DNA of 64,000 nt from Mucilaginibacter saanensis. GTDB lineage: Bacteria > Bacteroidota > Bacteroidia > Sphingobacteriales > Sphingobacteriaceae. Location of the stretch: NCBI RefSeq assembly GCF_014200575.1, contig NZ_JACHBZ010000022.1:1-64000 (forward strand), written 5' to 3'. The notes beneath the pieces are model-generated. The model was not told the DNA's origin. It did no database searches and worked only from the letters and a program-made list of their open reading frames with translations. The position numbers and the translations under genes were made by a program. This document shows, piece by piece, positions 53,293 through 62,115 of the stretch (positions within the stretch are counted from its first letter, which is position 1; every line of letters starts with the position of its first letter).

Positions 53293-54231
53293 TTAGTTAA
53301 GGATTTTTACAAAATTATCGTCATTAAAATAACTTTTAAGATGCTTTCCATCGCCGTGCAGTGTCCATACCTGGCGGGGCTTTGTGCGTTGTATGGTTTG
53401 TAAAATATCATTCCAATCGGCATGGTCAGATATAAAGAGGGTATCCTTTTGATTAACCTGCAGGTTTTTCCAGCCGGATGCAAATATGCGAGTAACCCCT
53501 GTGGCCCTGATATAACTATCAAACGTAAAAGGAGGTACAATGTATACAAACTCATCCTGCACTTTCATGAGTTTACGGCCATAAATCTGGTGCGGACCTA
53601 AGGCAAACCCCATTTTTTGATATATAGCGTTAATAGGCATAATACGGTGATGTACCAGTATTTTTTTTTGCGGAGCATAGGTGCTGATCAGGTTGATCAG
53701 ACGCTGACTTTTACCAAGGGCATAAGCGCCCAGCAGAATGTTGGTTTTTACTGAGTTGATCTTTTGTATTTCGGCAACCGGGTCGGGGTGTAAAATGGCG
53801 GGATCAGCAAAAGTGCTTTCAGTGATTAGCACATCGGTTGTTACCCATTCAATAGGTTCGCAGGTATCGTCGGATTGTAATTTATAATCGCCAGTGTACA
53901 GGTACCTGGTGCCATTATACTCCATTAATACCTGTGCCGAACCTACAATATGGCCTGCCGGAATCAAAGTTATGTTTACACCGCCAATAGTAAATGGCTG
54001 GTTGTAATCTATTATATTAAAAACCTTGGCGGCGGTACGGTCATACCGGAGCTGCATAATGCTGGCGGTGGCCCTTGTGCAGTAAACCTCATTGTTACCG
54101 CTTACAGCATGATCTGCGTGGGCATGCGAAATAACGGCTGTTTTTGCCGGTAGTTTTGGATCAAGATAAAAATCGCCGTATTTACAATACAGCCCTTTAT
54201 CATCAATCAGAACAAAATCATCAAGTATCAT
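53293..54231 (-). CDS. MBL-fold exonuclease (ligase-associated DNA exonuclease type)
   Basis: The 312-residue metallo-beta-lactamase-fold hydrolase has VISHAHADHAVSG (the HxHxDH metal motif) near 34-46, IPAGHIVGSAQVL, YLYTGDYKL and VLITESTFADP. The opening LIDDKGLYCKYGDFYLDPK is typical of the ligase-associated DNA exonuclease family, which usually accompanies an Lhr-type helicase and an ATP-dependent ligase. Neither partner is in the window. Its start overlaps the coaE stop by one base, and the DUF5522 gene follows immediately, so the three form one unit. Confidence 0.85.
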   Translation of the reverse strand: MILDDFVLIDDKGLYCKYGDFYLDPKLPAKTAVISHAHADHAVSGNNEVYCTRATASIMQLRYDRTAAKVFNIIDYNQPFTIGGVNITLIPAGHIVGSAQVLMEYNGTRYLYTGDYKLQSDDTCEPIEWVTTDVLITESTFADPAILHPDPVAEIQKINSVKTNILLGAYALGKSQRLINLISTYAPQKKILVHHRIMPINAIYQKMGFALGPHQIYGRKLMKVQDEFVYIVPPFTFDSYIRATGVTRIFASGWKNLQVNQKDTLFISDHADWNDILQTIQRTKPRQVWTLHGDGKHLKSYFNDDNFVKILN

Positions 54232-54827
54232 TAATTTTTTGCAAGTGATAAGTATTGCCTGTGCAGTTCTAATACCTGCGGAATTACCAGCTGCCTGCCG
54301 TCATTAGTAATAATGTCATCAGCCAGCTGCTTCTTTTTTTCTTCGGTAAACTGGCGTGCTTCGCGGCTTTCAACCTCGGTCTGTGATATGCCATCGCGAT
54401 GCATTACACGGTTGATACGGTCGGCCAAAGGCGCCGAAACCATTAAACTGCGGTCACACATTTTATAGGAACTGCTTTCAAATAGTAAAGCGGCCTCTTT
54501 AATAACATAGGTGGCACCCCGGTTATTTAATACCCAGACATCAAATGCCCTGAACACAGCAGGGTGTACCAGCGCATTAAGTTTTTTCAGCTCAGCCTCA
54601 TTATTAAAAACTATGCCGGCAATATGTTTGCGGTTAAGTGTGCCATCGTTAAAATAAGACTGATCGCCAAAGGTTTCCCTGATGGCGTTGATCAGGATCT
54701 GGTCAGTAACCATTACTTTTTTGGCTTCATCATCGGCATAAAAAACCGGAACACCCAAAAGTTCAAATACTTTTGCCACCGTAGTTTTACCGCTGCCGAT
54801 ATTGCCTGTTAAACCTATTTTAAGCAT
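54231..54827 (-). CDS. coaE: Dephospho-CoA kinase
   Basis: The 198-residue kinase performs the last step of coenzyme A synthesis, phosphorylating dephospho-CoA at the 3'-hydroxyl. The P-loop GLTGNIGSGKTT is at residues 5-16. VPVFYADDEAKKVM has the family's DAD-type motif, and VIKEAALLFESS and MHRDGISQTEVESREARQ complete the fingerprint. The length is normal. The ends overlap both neighbours by one base (YbbR-like upstream, exonuclease downstream), a tightly packed operon order common in Bacteroidota. Confidence 0.95.
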   Translation of the reverse strand: MLKIGLTGNIGSGKTTVAKVFELLGVPVFYADDEAKKVMVTDQILINAIRETFGDQSYFNDGTLNRKHIAGIVFNNEAELKKLNALVHPAVFRAFDVWVLNNRGATYVIKEAALLFESSSYKMCDRSLMVSAPLADRINRVMHRDGISQTEVESREARQFTEEKKKQLADDIITNDGRQLVIPQVLELHRQYLSLAKN

Positions 54828-55774
54828 TATTTTTTAATAATAAAATCGATATTGCCCGGGCTCACTTTAACTATTTTACAGAATGGGGGCACACGGGTAA
54901 GCTTTACAGGCAGCGAGCTGTAATCATGGTCGCGCCAAAGGTCCAGATCGGCGGTAGCCTCAAATAAGTCTTCGGTCATGTCCGGATACCGGCTCAGGGC
55001 AGTGGTAAAGGTTACCTTAACCCTTTGCGGAAATACCTTAACATTATCATAATTATGATTGTTAATGAGCTTAACGGGTATATCCAATGTTTTTTCTGTA
55101 AACTCATCAACCGGGATAATTACCTGTACGGTTTTAGGGTACACATTTAAATTGCCTTCTTTAACCGATTGTAAATTTATACGGGTATTGATACTCTCGC
55201 TCACGTCACGCGCCAGCAAGGAGTCGGTTTTCCATGAAATTATTTCCTTTAGCCTGTCGGTAGGTCCGCTGACGGTGACGTAAGCTGGTTTAATAACCAT
55301 ATTGCCAGATATGGCAAATTGTTTACGGTACTTAATGCCCAGTAAAGCCAATACCGGTACCTTTTTTACCAGCCGGTTTGAAAAATCAAAATACAGTGTA
55401 TCCGGATCAATAGATATAATTTGCTGAGTGGTTTCTTTATTGATGTTGATTTGTTTAAGCTGCGAACTTAGTACAACAAAATTACGGTTCTCAAGCGTTG
55501 CCAGGTCAATAGTAATGGGCTTGCTTGGGCCGTTCATGCTTGAAAATATCATTTGCCAGCCGCTGCCCTGAACGGTAGCCTTAACCGTATCTGGCTGCAG
55601 GGAATGGAAGGCCCGTTTTTGAGGGGCATTTTTATAGGTTAATACCTCCTGAACAGGGTAATTGTAAACGTTTGACAGTGTAGTAAATATCCATGCCAGA
55701 ACAGCCACTACCAGGCAGGTAAAAAATGCCGATAAACGCCGCCGTTCTGTTGTTGATAATTTTACTATTGCCAT
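54827..55774 (-). CDS. YbbR/CdaR-like membrane-anchored protein
   Basis: The 315-residue protein has one N-terminal membrane helix (about 13-35, LSAFFTCLVVAVLAWIFTTL). The rest is an extracytoplasmic region of repeated YbbR-type beta domains (for example TVQGSGWQMI, VPVLALLGIKYRKQF, VKEGNLNVYPKTVQVIIP). In Firmicutes the equivalent, CdaR, regulates a diadenylate cyclase. That role is not established here. It is coupled to coaE by a one-base overlap. A 142-base gap with a nested inverted-repeat element separates it from yajC. Confidence 0.85.
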   Translation of the reverse strand: MAIVKLSTTERRRLSAFFTCLVVAVLAWIFTTLSNVYNYPVQEVLTYKNAPQKRAFHSLQPDTVKATVQGSGWQMIFSSMNGPSKPITIDLATLENRNFVVLSSQLKQININKETTQQIISIDPDTLYFDFSNRLVKKVPVLALLGIKYRKQFAISGNMVIKPAYVTVSGPTDRLKEIISWKTDSLLARDVSESINTRINLQSVKEGNLNVYPKTVQVIIPVDEFTEKTLDIPVKLINNHNYDNVKVFPQRVKVTFTTALSRYPDMTEDLFEATADLDLWRDHDYSSLPVKLTRVPPFCKIVKVSPGNIDFIIKK

Positions 55775-55787
55775 ATTTTATTTAGGT

Positions 55788-55900
55788 AAAAGGATAAAGG
55801 CGAAAGGTGAAACTTAAAAAGGACAAAGGCGAAAGCACAAAGGTAAAAGTTTCACAGATTATCTGCGCTATTACCAATTACCTTTCGCCCTTATCCTTTT
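55788..55900. repeat. Nested inverted-repeat (MITE-like) element inside an operon
   Basis: AAAAGGATAAAGGCGAAAGG (55788-55807) is inverted with one mismatch at 55880-55900. An inner pair, GTGAAACTT (55807-55815) and AAGTTTCAC (55847-55855), nests within. Purine-rich phrases such as AAAGGCGAAAG recur inside. It fills the gap between yajC and the YbbR-like gene. Confidence 0.6.
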
Positions 55901-55916
55901 GCCTTTTACCCGAAGC

Positions 55917-56246
55917 TTATGCTTTTGTAGCTACAGCAGGAGTATTTAATGCTTTTGAAGCATCTAATGATATTGCTGATTTGTCAAAGCGGATTTTGCC
56001 GTTATCAACCTCAACTAAAAAAGTGGTGTCGTTAAGATCAATAATTCTGCCGTGTATACCAGCAGTTGTTACTACCTTGTCGCCCTTTTTCAATTCTTCT
56101 ACGTATTTCTTTTGATCTTTTTGCTTTTTAACCTGCGGACGGATCATGAAAAAATAAAATACTACAATAATTAATACCATAGGTATCAACATACCGTAAC
56201 CTCCTGAACCACCTGCCGGTGCCTGTAATAAAATAGTTGCTATCAT
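55917..56246 (-). CDS. yajC: Preprotein translocase subunit YajC
   Basis: The 109-residue protein is YajC, the small accessory subunit of the SecDF-YajC complex. One N-terminal membrane helix (GYGMLIPMVLIIVVFYFFMIRPQ) is followed by KKQKDQKKYVEELKKGDKVVT and the conserved TTAGIHGRIIDLND block. It lies in the usual Bacteroidota neighbourhood, 13 bases after the DUF1573 gene. Confidence 0.95.
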   Translation of the reverse strand: MIATILLQAPAGGSGGYGMLIPMVLIIVVFYFFMIRPQVKKQKDQKKYVEELKKGDKVVTTAGIHGRIIDLNDTTFLVEVDNGKIRFDKSAISLDASKALNTPAVATKA

Positions 56247-56259
56247 TTTTTAATTATTA

Positions 56260-56712
56260 TTATTTTGTTAAAACTTCGCCAATAAGGTGTACCATGTTTT
56301 GTGCAGGTATGGTATTAGCGGTAATGGTTATTTGTTTATCCTGTAAGCCTGTTTTGCCTGCGCTGTTAAATACAACTTTAATTACACCGCTTTCGCCGGG
56401 TTTAACCGGGGTTTTAAGCCACTCAGGAGTGGTACAACCACAACTGGCAACTGCATCGGTAATAATCAGCGGCGATTTGCCATTGTTGGTGAATTTAAAA
56501 TCGTAACTAACCTTGTCGCCTTGTTTAATTTTGCCAAAATCATGGCTTTCTTTTTCAAACTTCATCAGCGGGGCGTTGGCCGCATTTGCAGTAGTAGTGC
56601 CGGCAGTTTTATTTGCGGTACTATCTGCCGCGTTTGAGGTATTGCCTGGAGTGTGGTTACAGGCTGATAACAAGAGGCCTGCGGTTATTAAGCTTAAAAA
56701 CAATTTCTTCAT
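56260..56712 (-). CDS. DUF1573 lipoprotein
   Basis: The 150-residue protein has a lipoprotein signal (ITAGLLLSACNH), a low-complexity Asn/Ala/Thr linker (about 22-48) and one DUF1573 immunoglobulin-like domain (about 50-150). KFEKESHDFGKIKQGDKVSY is split here as FEKESHDFGKIKQGD, followed by FTNNGKSPLIIT and SCGCTTPEW. The SCGCT motif is the family hallmark. The function is unknown. It sits between nusB (11 bases) and yajC (13 bases) as in many related genomes. Confidence 0.9.
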   Translation of the reverse strand: MKKLFLSLITAGLLLSACNHTPGNTSNAADSTANKTAGTTTANAANAPLMKFEKESHDFGKIKQGDKVSYDFKFTNNGKSPLIITDAVASCGCTTPEWLKTPVKPGESGVIKVVFNSAGKTGLQDKQITITANTIPAQNMVHLIGEVLTK

Positions 56713-56723
56713 TAGTCCAATAA

Positions 56724-57671
56724 TTATTCTATTAATCCTCTGCCTATTTTCTTAACCTTACTGTCTGCTTTAAGGTCAAATAAAATCTTGTCTAAGATAC
56801 CGTTTATAAATGAATTACTTTTAGGAGTACTAAACTCTTTGGATATTTCCAGGTACTCATTAATAGTTACTTTAACCGGTATTGAGGTAAAGTTAACAAA
56901 CTCGGTAATGGCCATTTTCATCAGTAAAGTATCCATCATGGCAATACGCTCCGGCTCCCAGTTTTGGGTTTTGGCAGCTATCAGTTCCTGGTAAGGTTTA
57001 TCAAACCTAATGGCTTTCTGAAACAGGTCAACCACAAATTCGCGGTCTTCGGTCCAGTTACCTGTAATTTCGGCCAGGTGGTTCTGTTTAGGATCTTCAG
57101 AGGCAAAGTTTTTAAATGTTTTAGCAATAAGCGCTTGTAAAACATCGCGGTCAACCGGCCAAAAAATAAATTTATCTTCAAAAACCTGTTCGGCCAGTGA
57201 TGATTTTAATATTACTTTTTTGAAAATGAATTTAATGATATCCTTATCAGTTTGTATCGTATCGTCTGTTTTTGCCAGGTATTCGGCATATTCAGGCGCA
57301 TTTTTAAGGATGGTGAATAATGATTTTGATAATTCAGGCTCAAAATGCCATTCTACTTTATACCTTTTTAAGGCAATAAGATAGTCGCGATTATCATTTA
57401 AGGAGAGGATGAATTTGTTGCCCAGTATTTTACGGTCGGCATTCAGATCTTCGGCGGTGGGTAGGTGTTTGTTGGCTCTTTCTTCGGCATCATTTGCGGC
57501 ATAGTTAGCCACTTCCGAAATTAATGACAGCATCCAGATGTACATTTCATATACCTGATCAATGCCGTTCAGCATATTTTTTTCGTGTATTTTGATGTCC
57601 TGCGTATCTGATTGGTGATACGCATATAATGCCTGTAATACCTTTACCCGGAGGTGCCTTCTGTTTAACAT
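56724..57671 (-). CDS. nusB: Transcription antitermination factor NusB
   Basis: The 315-residue protein starts with MLNRRHLRVKVLQALYAYHQ, the NusB N-terminal signature. Its C-terminal domain (about 200-295) has WEPERIAMMDTLLMKMAITE and FTSIPVKVTINEYLEISKEF. Bacteroidota NusB is about twice the length of the E. coli form because of an inserted middle region, as here. With NusE it binds boxA RNA during rRNA transcription. It begins 43 bases after the dehydrogenase-like gene. Confidence 0.92.
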   Translation of the reverse strand: MLNRRHLRVKVLQALYAYHQSDTQDIKIHEKNMLNGIDQVYEMYIWMLSLISEVANYAANDAEERANKHLPTAEDLNADRKILGNKFILSLNDNRDYLIALKRYKVEWHFEPELSKSLFTILKNAPEYAEYLAKTDDTIQTDKDIIKFIFKKVILKSSLAEQVFEDKFIFWPVDRDVLQALIAKTFKNFASEDPKQNHLAEITGNWTEDREFVVDLFQKAIRFDKPYQELIAAKTQNWEPERIAMMDTLLMKMAITEFVNFTSIPVKVTINEYLEISKEFSTPKSNSFINGILDKILFDLKADSKVKKIGRGLIE

Positions 57672-57714
57672 GTGTAAGAACGATTTTAGGATTGCTCCTG
57701 TTTAAATTAATATA

Positions 57715-58812
57715 TTAATATGACGATTTTACTTTTTTGATATCTGCTATCCGTTTTTCGGCTATTTTATTTGCCGCCACTATAGTAGAAATGTTTTCAA
57801 GCTTAGAAAGTTTTAAAATATTGCGGGTTACTTCATAAATATTTTCGGTAAGCTGCATAGTGCGCTTTTTACTAAAATTCATGAGTTCCGAATAGCAGTT
57901 GATAATGCCGCCTGCATTGATCACATAATCGGGTGCAAACAGTATACCTCTATCTAAAAGGAGGGTGCCGTGCTCTGCTTCATCAAGTAGCTGGTTATTG
58001 GCCGAGCCCGCTATTATGCTGCATTTAAGCTTGTCAATGGTTTCTGTATTGACGGTTCCGCCTAAAGCACAGGGAGCATAAATATCGGCATCGATATCAA
58101 AAATACTGTTGTTTGATACGGCTTGTGCGCCGTATTTTTTGGCTATCTGGCCAACACGTTCTTCCTGTATGTCGCTGATGTATACTTTAACGTTTTCATC
58201 ACGCAGCAGGCGTACCAAGTGCTCGCCTACGTGACCAACGCCTTGTACAATTACTGATTTTCCGGTAAGGCTATCACTGCCAAACTGTTCTTTTACACAG
58301 GCTTTTATGCCCATAAAAACACCCTGGGCAGCCACAGGCGAAGGATCACCGCTACCGCCGATGCTTTCTGGTATGCCGGTAACATGTTCGGTTTCCATAC
58401 GGATGTACTCCATATCGCGCGGATTGGTACCTACATCTTCTGAAGTAATAAACTCGCCGTTGAGGTTTTTAATAAACCGGCCAAATTTGCGCATCATCGC
58501 TTCGGTTTTATCCCGGCGCGAATCACCTATAATTACGGAGTAAGCACCGCCCATGTTAAGGCCGGCAATGGCACATTTATAGGTCATGCTTTTTGACAAG
58601 CGCAAAACATCGTTTAATGCATCTGCCTCAGATTTGTAATTCCACATGCGGGTACTGCCAAAAGCAGGACCTAAAGTAGTATCATGAATGGCGATGATTG
58701 CTTTTAAAGCCGTATCAGGATCACTGCAAAATACAACTTTTTTATGCCCGAAGGCGTCGAGCTGACTGAATATGGATTCCGGTTGTTGTTGAACGGGCAT
58801 TATATACGGCAA
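57715..58812 (-). CDS. Glu/Leu/Phe/Val dehydrogenase family protein, catalytic lysine missing
   Basis: The 365-residue protein has the amino acid dehydrogenase fold. The dimerisation and substrate part (about 25-150) has GPAFGSTRMW, and Lys79 sits in SMTYKCAIAGLNMGG. ITSEDVGTNPRDMEYI follows, and the NAD-binding domain has VIVQGVGHVGEHLVRLL near 185-201. In working leucine dehydrogenases GGGK provides the catalytic lysine twelve residues after the first. Here the site reads GGAYS, with Tyr91 in its place (codon 58540-58542). The protein may therefore be inactive in the usual reaction, altered in chemistry, or regulatory. The start at 58812 or 58800 (MPVQQQP) cannot be decided. It lies 43 bases upstream of nusB. 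Confidence 0.85.
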   Translation of the reverse strand: MPYIMPVQQQPESIFSQLDAFGHKKVVFCSDPDTALKAIIAIHDTTLGPAFGSTRMWNYKSEADALNDVLRLSKSMTYKCAIAGLNMGGAYSVIIGDSRRDKTEAMMRKFGRFIKNLNGEFITSEDVGTNPRDMEYIRMETEHVTGIPESIGGSGDPSPVAAQGVFMGIKACVKEQFGSDSLTGKSVIVQGVGHVGEHLVRLLRDENVKVYISDIQEERVGQIAKKYGAQAVSNNSIFDIDADIYAPCALGGTVNTETIDKLKCSIIAGSANNQLLDEAEHGTLLLDRGILFAPDYVINAGGIINCYSELMNFSKKRTMQLTENIYEVTRNILKLSKLENISTIVAANKIAEKRIADIKKVKSSY

Positions 58813-59028
58813 GTAAATGTTTTAAGGCCCGACAAAAGTATAGGTTTTTTTTATTCTGACCAAGTATTAAGTCCGAAAGTGAATAAAGTAGACAAGCAAC
58901 CAGGCTAATTAGATTACCTTTCGGTCATTTTAAGACTTTTCGCTGACCATCCTTTAACCCACTCTCCCAACTTTTTAATACTTTTGATTATCGGACTTCC
59001 GGTCTTACGGACTTTCGGACCATGAAGC

Positions 59029-60816
59029 ATGAAAGACCTCGCATACCTTAATAAGTTCTTTTACAAATACCGATGGCGCTTAATTCCCGGTGTTTTATTT
59101 GTAATTATCTCCAATATTTTTGGTGTACTGCCCGCACAGGTTATCCGCGTAGCTTTTGATCTGGTTACTGAAAACATTGGTGCATACCAACTTTTTGCCG
59201 GTTTTAACAGGCAAAGCATGATCTATGATATTTTTGGCAGCAGCCTTATGCTGTTTGGCGTTCTGGTGTTGGTGCTGGCATTGCTGCGTGGCTTATTTTT
59301 GTTTTTTATGCGGCAAACCATCATTCTCATGTCGCGGCATATTGAGTATGACCTTAAGAATGAGATCTATCATCATTATCAAAAACTATCGCTGGCATTC
59401 TATCGCCGCCACAATACTGGCGATCTTATGAACCGGGTTACCGAGGATGTAAGCCGTGTACGTATGTATCTAGGGCCAGGCATCATGTACTCTATTAACA
59501 CGGTGGTACTGTTTATACTGGTGATATATGCCATGCTTACGGTAAATGTAAGGCTGGCCATTTATTCGGTATTGCCGCTACCGGTATTGGCTGGTATTAT
59601 TTATTATGTAAACAATATCATCAACTTCAGGAGCGAGCAAATTCAGGAGCGCTTATCTACATTGTCAAGCTTTGTTCAGGAAAACTTTTCGGGTATCAGG
59701 GTTATTAAATCATACGTAAGGGAAGGTTTTGTACGCCAGAATTTTGCTACAGAAAGCGAGAATTACAAAACCCACTCGATGGAATTGGTAAAGGTACAGG
59801 CTTTGTTTTACCCGGTTATGTTATTGCTGGTTGGTTTAAGTAACGTAATAACCATGTATGTAGGCGGGGTTGAGGTAATGAAGGGCAACATTACATCGGG
59901 TAATATTGCCGAGTTTATTGTATACCTCAATATGCTTACCTTCCCGGTTATATCATTGGGTTGGGTAACGTCGCTCATACAACGTGCGGCGGCGTCACAA
60001 AAACGGATCAACGAGTTTTTGCATGAAAAGCCTGATATTATATCGCCAAGTGCCGACGTACATACCATCAATGGTGGCATTGAGTTTAACAAAGTGTCAT
60101 TTACCTATCCCGATACCGGTATACAGGCTTTAAAAAATGTATCGTTCAGGGTAGAGCCCGGTCAAATGGTGGCTATTATTGGGCGCACAGGTTCAGGGAA
60201 GTCAACCATAGCCAACTTGGTTATGCGCATGTATGATACTACCGCAGGTGAGGTATCCATTGATCATATTTCAGTAAAGCAACTTAACCTGGAAGGGTAC
60301 CGTTCACAAATTGGTTTTGTACCGCAGGAGGTTTTCCTGTTTTCAGATACCATTGCCAACAACATTGCCTTTAGTGCCGATGTGTTAGATATGCCTGTTG
60401 TGGAGCAGGCCGCCAAAGATGCCGCCGTATATGGCAACATTATGGAGCTTGATAGCGGTTTTGAAACCCTGATAGGGGAGCGGGGCGTAACCTTATCAGG
60501 CGGGCAAAAGCAGAGGGTATCCATAGCCCGGGCTATTTTTAAGCATCCGCAGATATTGATATTTGATGATTGCCTATCAGCAGTTGATACCCGTACCGAA
60601 GAGGAGATATTGAACAACCTGGGGCGCGTAATGCAAAATAAAACCAGCATTATTATAGCTCACCGCATATCAACTATAAAAAATGCCGATAAAATACTGG
60701 TCATGGATAATGGCGAAATTGTGGAGCACGGCAACCATGGCTATTTGATGGAACTTAAAGGTACTTACTTTGAGTTGTATGAAAAACAATTGCTGGAAGA
60801 GGAGCAAGACGCCTGA
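59029..60816 (+). CDS. ABC exporter, ATPase fused to membrane domain (MsbA/MDR-like)
   Basis: The 595-residue half-transporter has a six-helix membrane domain (about 15-320) and a C-terminal ATPase (about 345-580). The ATPase carries Walker A GRTGSGKST near 385, the Q-loop in IGFVPQEVFLFSD, signature LSGGQKQR near 488, Walker B ILIFDDCLSAVD near 508 and the switch histidine in IIIAHRIST. It would work as a homodimer exporting a lipid or drug-like molecule. One point of note is that Walker B ends in Asp (FDDCLS) where many exporters have Glu. This can slow ATP hydrolysis and occurs in asymmetric exporters. It is divergent from the dehydrogenase-like gene. Confidence 0.92.
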   Translation: MKDLAYLNKFFYKYRWRLIPGVLFVIISNIFGVLPAQVIRVAFDLVTENIGAYQLFAGFNRQSMIYDIFGSSLMLFGVLVLVLALLRGLFLFFMRQTIILMSRHIEYDLKNEIYHHYQKLSLAFYRRHNTGDLMNRVTEDVSRVRMYLGPGIMYSINTVVLFILVIYAMLTVNVRLAIYSVLPLPVLAGIIYYVNNIINFRSEQIQERLSTLSSFVQENFSGIRVIKSYVREGFVRQNFATESENYKTHSMELVKVQALFYPVMLLLVGLSNVITMYVGGVEVMKGNITSGNIAEFIVYLNMLTFPVISLGWVTSLIQRAAASQKRINEFLHEKPDIISPSADVHTINGGIEFNKVSFTYPDTGIQALKNVSFRVEPGQMVAIIGRTGSGKSTIANLVMRMYDTTAGEVSIDHISVKQLNLEGYRSQIGFVPQEVFLFSDTIANNIAFSADVLDMPVVEQAAKDAAVYGNIMELDSGFETLIGERGVTLSGGQKQRVSIARAIFKHPQILIFDDCLSAVDTRTEEEILNNLGRVMQNKTSIIIAHRISTIKNADKILVMDNGEIVEHGNHGYLMELKGTYFELYEKQLLEEEQDA

Positions 60817-60945
60817 TTTTTTGCTTTTGCATAAAAAAATGACTGAATTGTTTCAAAAAGTTCAATAAAATTGAATAAAATACTTGTGCTTTCAATTTTT
60901 GATTTATATTTATGCCAACCAAAACTAATTACAGGTATATTCATT

Positions 60946-61278
60946 ATGGGAGATTTTGACAATAGAGAGCGTGAAGAGGTTTTTTCAAAAAAGGTGAGAG
61001 CCGGGAAGAGGACTTATTTTTTTGATGTAAAAGCAACCCGTTCAAACGATTACTACGTTACAATAACAGAAAGTAAGAAACGTTTGGAGGATGGAGTTTT
61101 TATAAAGCACAAAATATTTTTGTATAAGGAAGACTTTGAAAAGTTTGCTGAGGGTTTAAAAGAAACCGTTGATTATATTAAGGCAAATCAGGAAGTTGTT
61201 GAAAAACGCTATGAATACAGCGAAAACTCTGAAATTGCAAAAGCATCTGCCGATGAGGATTTCTCATTTGAGATATAA
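60946..61278 (+). CDS. PUR-alpha-like DNA/RNA-binding protein (DUF3276)
   Basis: The 110-residue protein belongs to the DUF3276 family, bacterial relatives of PUR-alpha single-strand nucleic-acid-binding proteins. EEVFSKKVRAGKRTYFFDVK and DYYVTITESKKRLEDG are the typical strands, and FIKHKIFLYKEDFEKFAEGL is the helix. The natural start is MGDFDNRER at 60946, where the family begins. The frame upstream to 60871 adds an unrelated hydrophobic stretch. A terminator follows at 61307. Confidence 0.9.
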   Translation: MGDFDNREREEVFSKKVRAGKRTYFFDVKATRSNDYYVTITESKKRLEDGVFIKHKIFLYKEDFEKFAEGLKETVDYIKANQEVVEKRYEYSENSEIAKASADEDFSFEI

Positions 61279-61306
61279 ACAGAAACAAAACTAAACTAAT
61301 ACTATA

Positions 61307-61341
61307 AAGAAAACCTGCCTCCGAGCAGGTTTTCTTGTTTT
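61307..61341 (+). terminator. Rho-independent terminator after the DUF3276 gene
   Basis: AAGAAAACCTGC pairs with GCAGGTTTTCTT around CTCCGA (12-bp arms), followed by GTTTTTG. Confidence 0.85.
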
Positions 61342-61439
61342 TGTCCCTCCCCGTAATATTGATTATCTGCTGTGAATTGCTCTGTAGGGAAACAAGACAG
61401 AAGCCATTGGAAGTATAGGTGACTGTAAGTTATACCGGT

Positions 61440-61814
61440 TTATTGTGAAAGCGAAAGTACATTGCCATCAGGGTCTTTAAACCAGGCCACTTTTACTCCC
61501 CCTGGCGCTGTCCAAATACCCAGTTCGTCCTGTTCCAGGAAGCCATACTTTTCAAATACAACGCTTTTGTGGGTTAAGGATGCTGCGGTGCCTTTTATAT
61601 CGTCAACATCCCATCCTAAAACTGTAAAAGGAAAAGGAGTAAACTCTTTTACTGCAGCTATTCTTAATCGTGTTCCGTTAGCTTCAAATTCCAGTGCATA
61701 ATCATCTTCGCTCAGTAATTTCAAACCTAAAATATCCTGGTAAAATACTTTGGCTGCAGCCGGATTTACCGTAGCCGCAAATGCTTTTAAACGTGCGTTA
61801 GCTGGGATTGCCAT
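61440..61814 (-). CDS. VOC-family (glyoxalase/bleomycin-resistance-like) protein
   Basis: The 124-residue protein has the vicinal-oxygen-chelate fold as two beta-alpha-beta-beta-beta units. It opens with RLKAFAATVNPAAAKVFYQD then ILGLKLLSEDDYALEFEANG and closes with IWTAPGGVKVAWFKDPDGNV. The last glutamine-rich end (LSLSQ) is usual. Members include isomerases, dioxygenases and binding proteins. No metal ligand set is clear enough to choose a function. Confidence 0.88.
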   Translation of the reverse strand: MAIPANARLKAFAATVNPAAAKVFYQDILGLKLLSEDDYALEFEANGTRLRIAAVKEFTPFPFTVLGWDVDDIKGTAASLTHKSVVFEKYGFLEQDELGIWTAPGGVKVAWFKDPDGNVLSLSQ

Positions 61815-61902
61815 GGTGTTTTTTTATTAAAGTTAATGAATAGATAACTCATATTGAGTAATTATAGCTATTTTCAATCCATTGATTTGACCTAAACCTG
61901 AT

Positions 61903-62010
61903 ATGCACGAAATTGAAGAAACCGGTGGCGCCCGAATAGGAATGGCCAATGCCACATGGCCTTTTGCTAAACTTATGCTCATTGTAACATCCTTGGTTCC
62001 TCAATCATAA
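61903..62010 (+). pseudogene. Truncated N-terminal fragment of a conserved Bacteroidota protein
   Basis: A 35-codon frame encodes MHEIEETGGARIGMANATWP then FAKLMLIVTSLVPQS. The opening GGARIGMANATWPFAKL recalls the start of a conserved uncharacterised protein in this group, which normally continues much further. Here the frame leaves that pattern after FAKL and stops. I judge it a 3'-deleted relic. The recognition is from memory of the pattern and not from a search. Confidence 0.45.
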
Positions 62011-62115
62011 TCTGTAAACCGTTGATATTAAATTGCTTTATTGGTTTGTTTTGGATAGCTTTATATAGGCATAGCTCATCTGGTGCAAACTTTTTATCAC
62101 CTAAAATCCTGTTTT

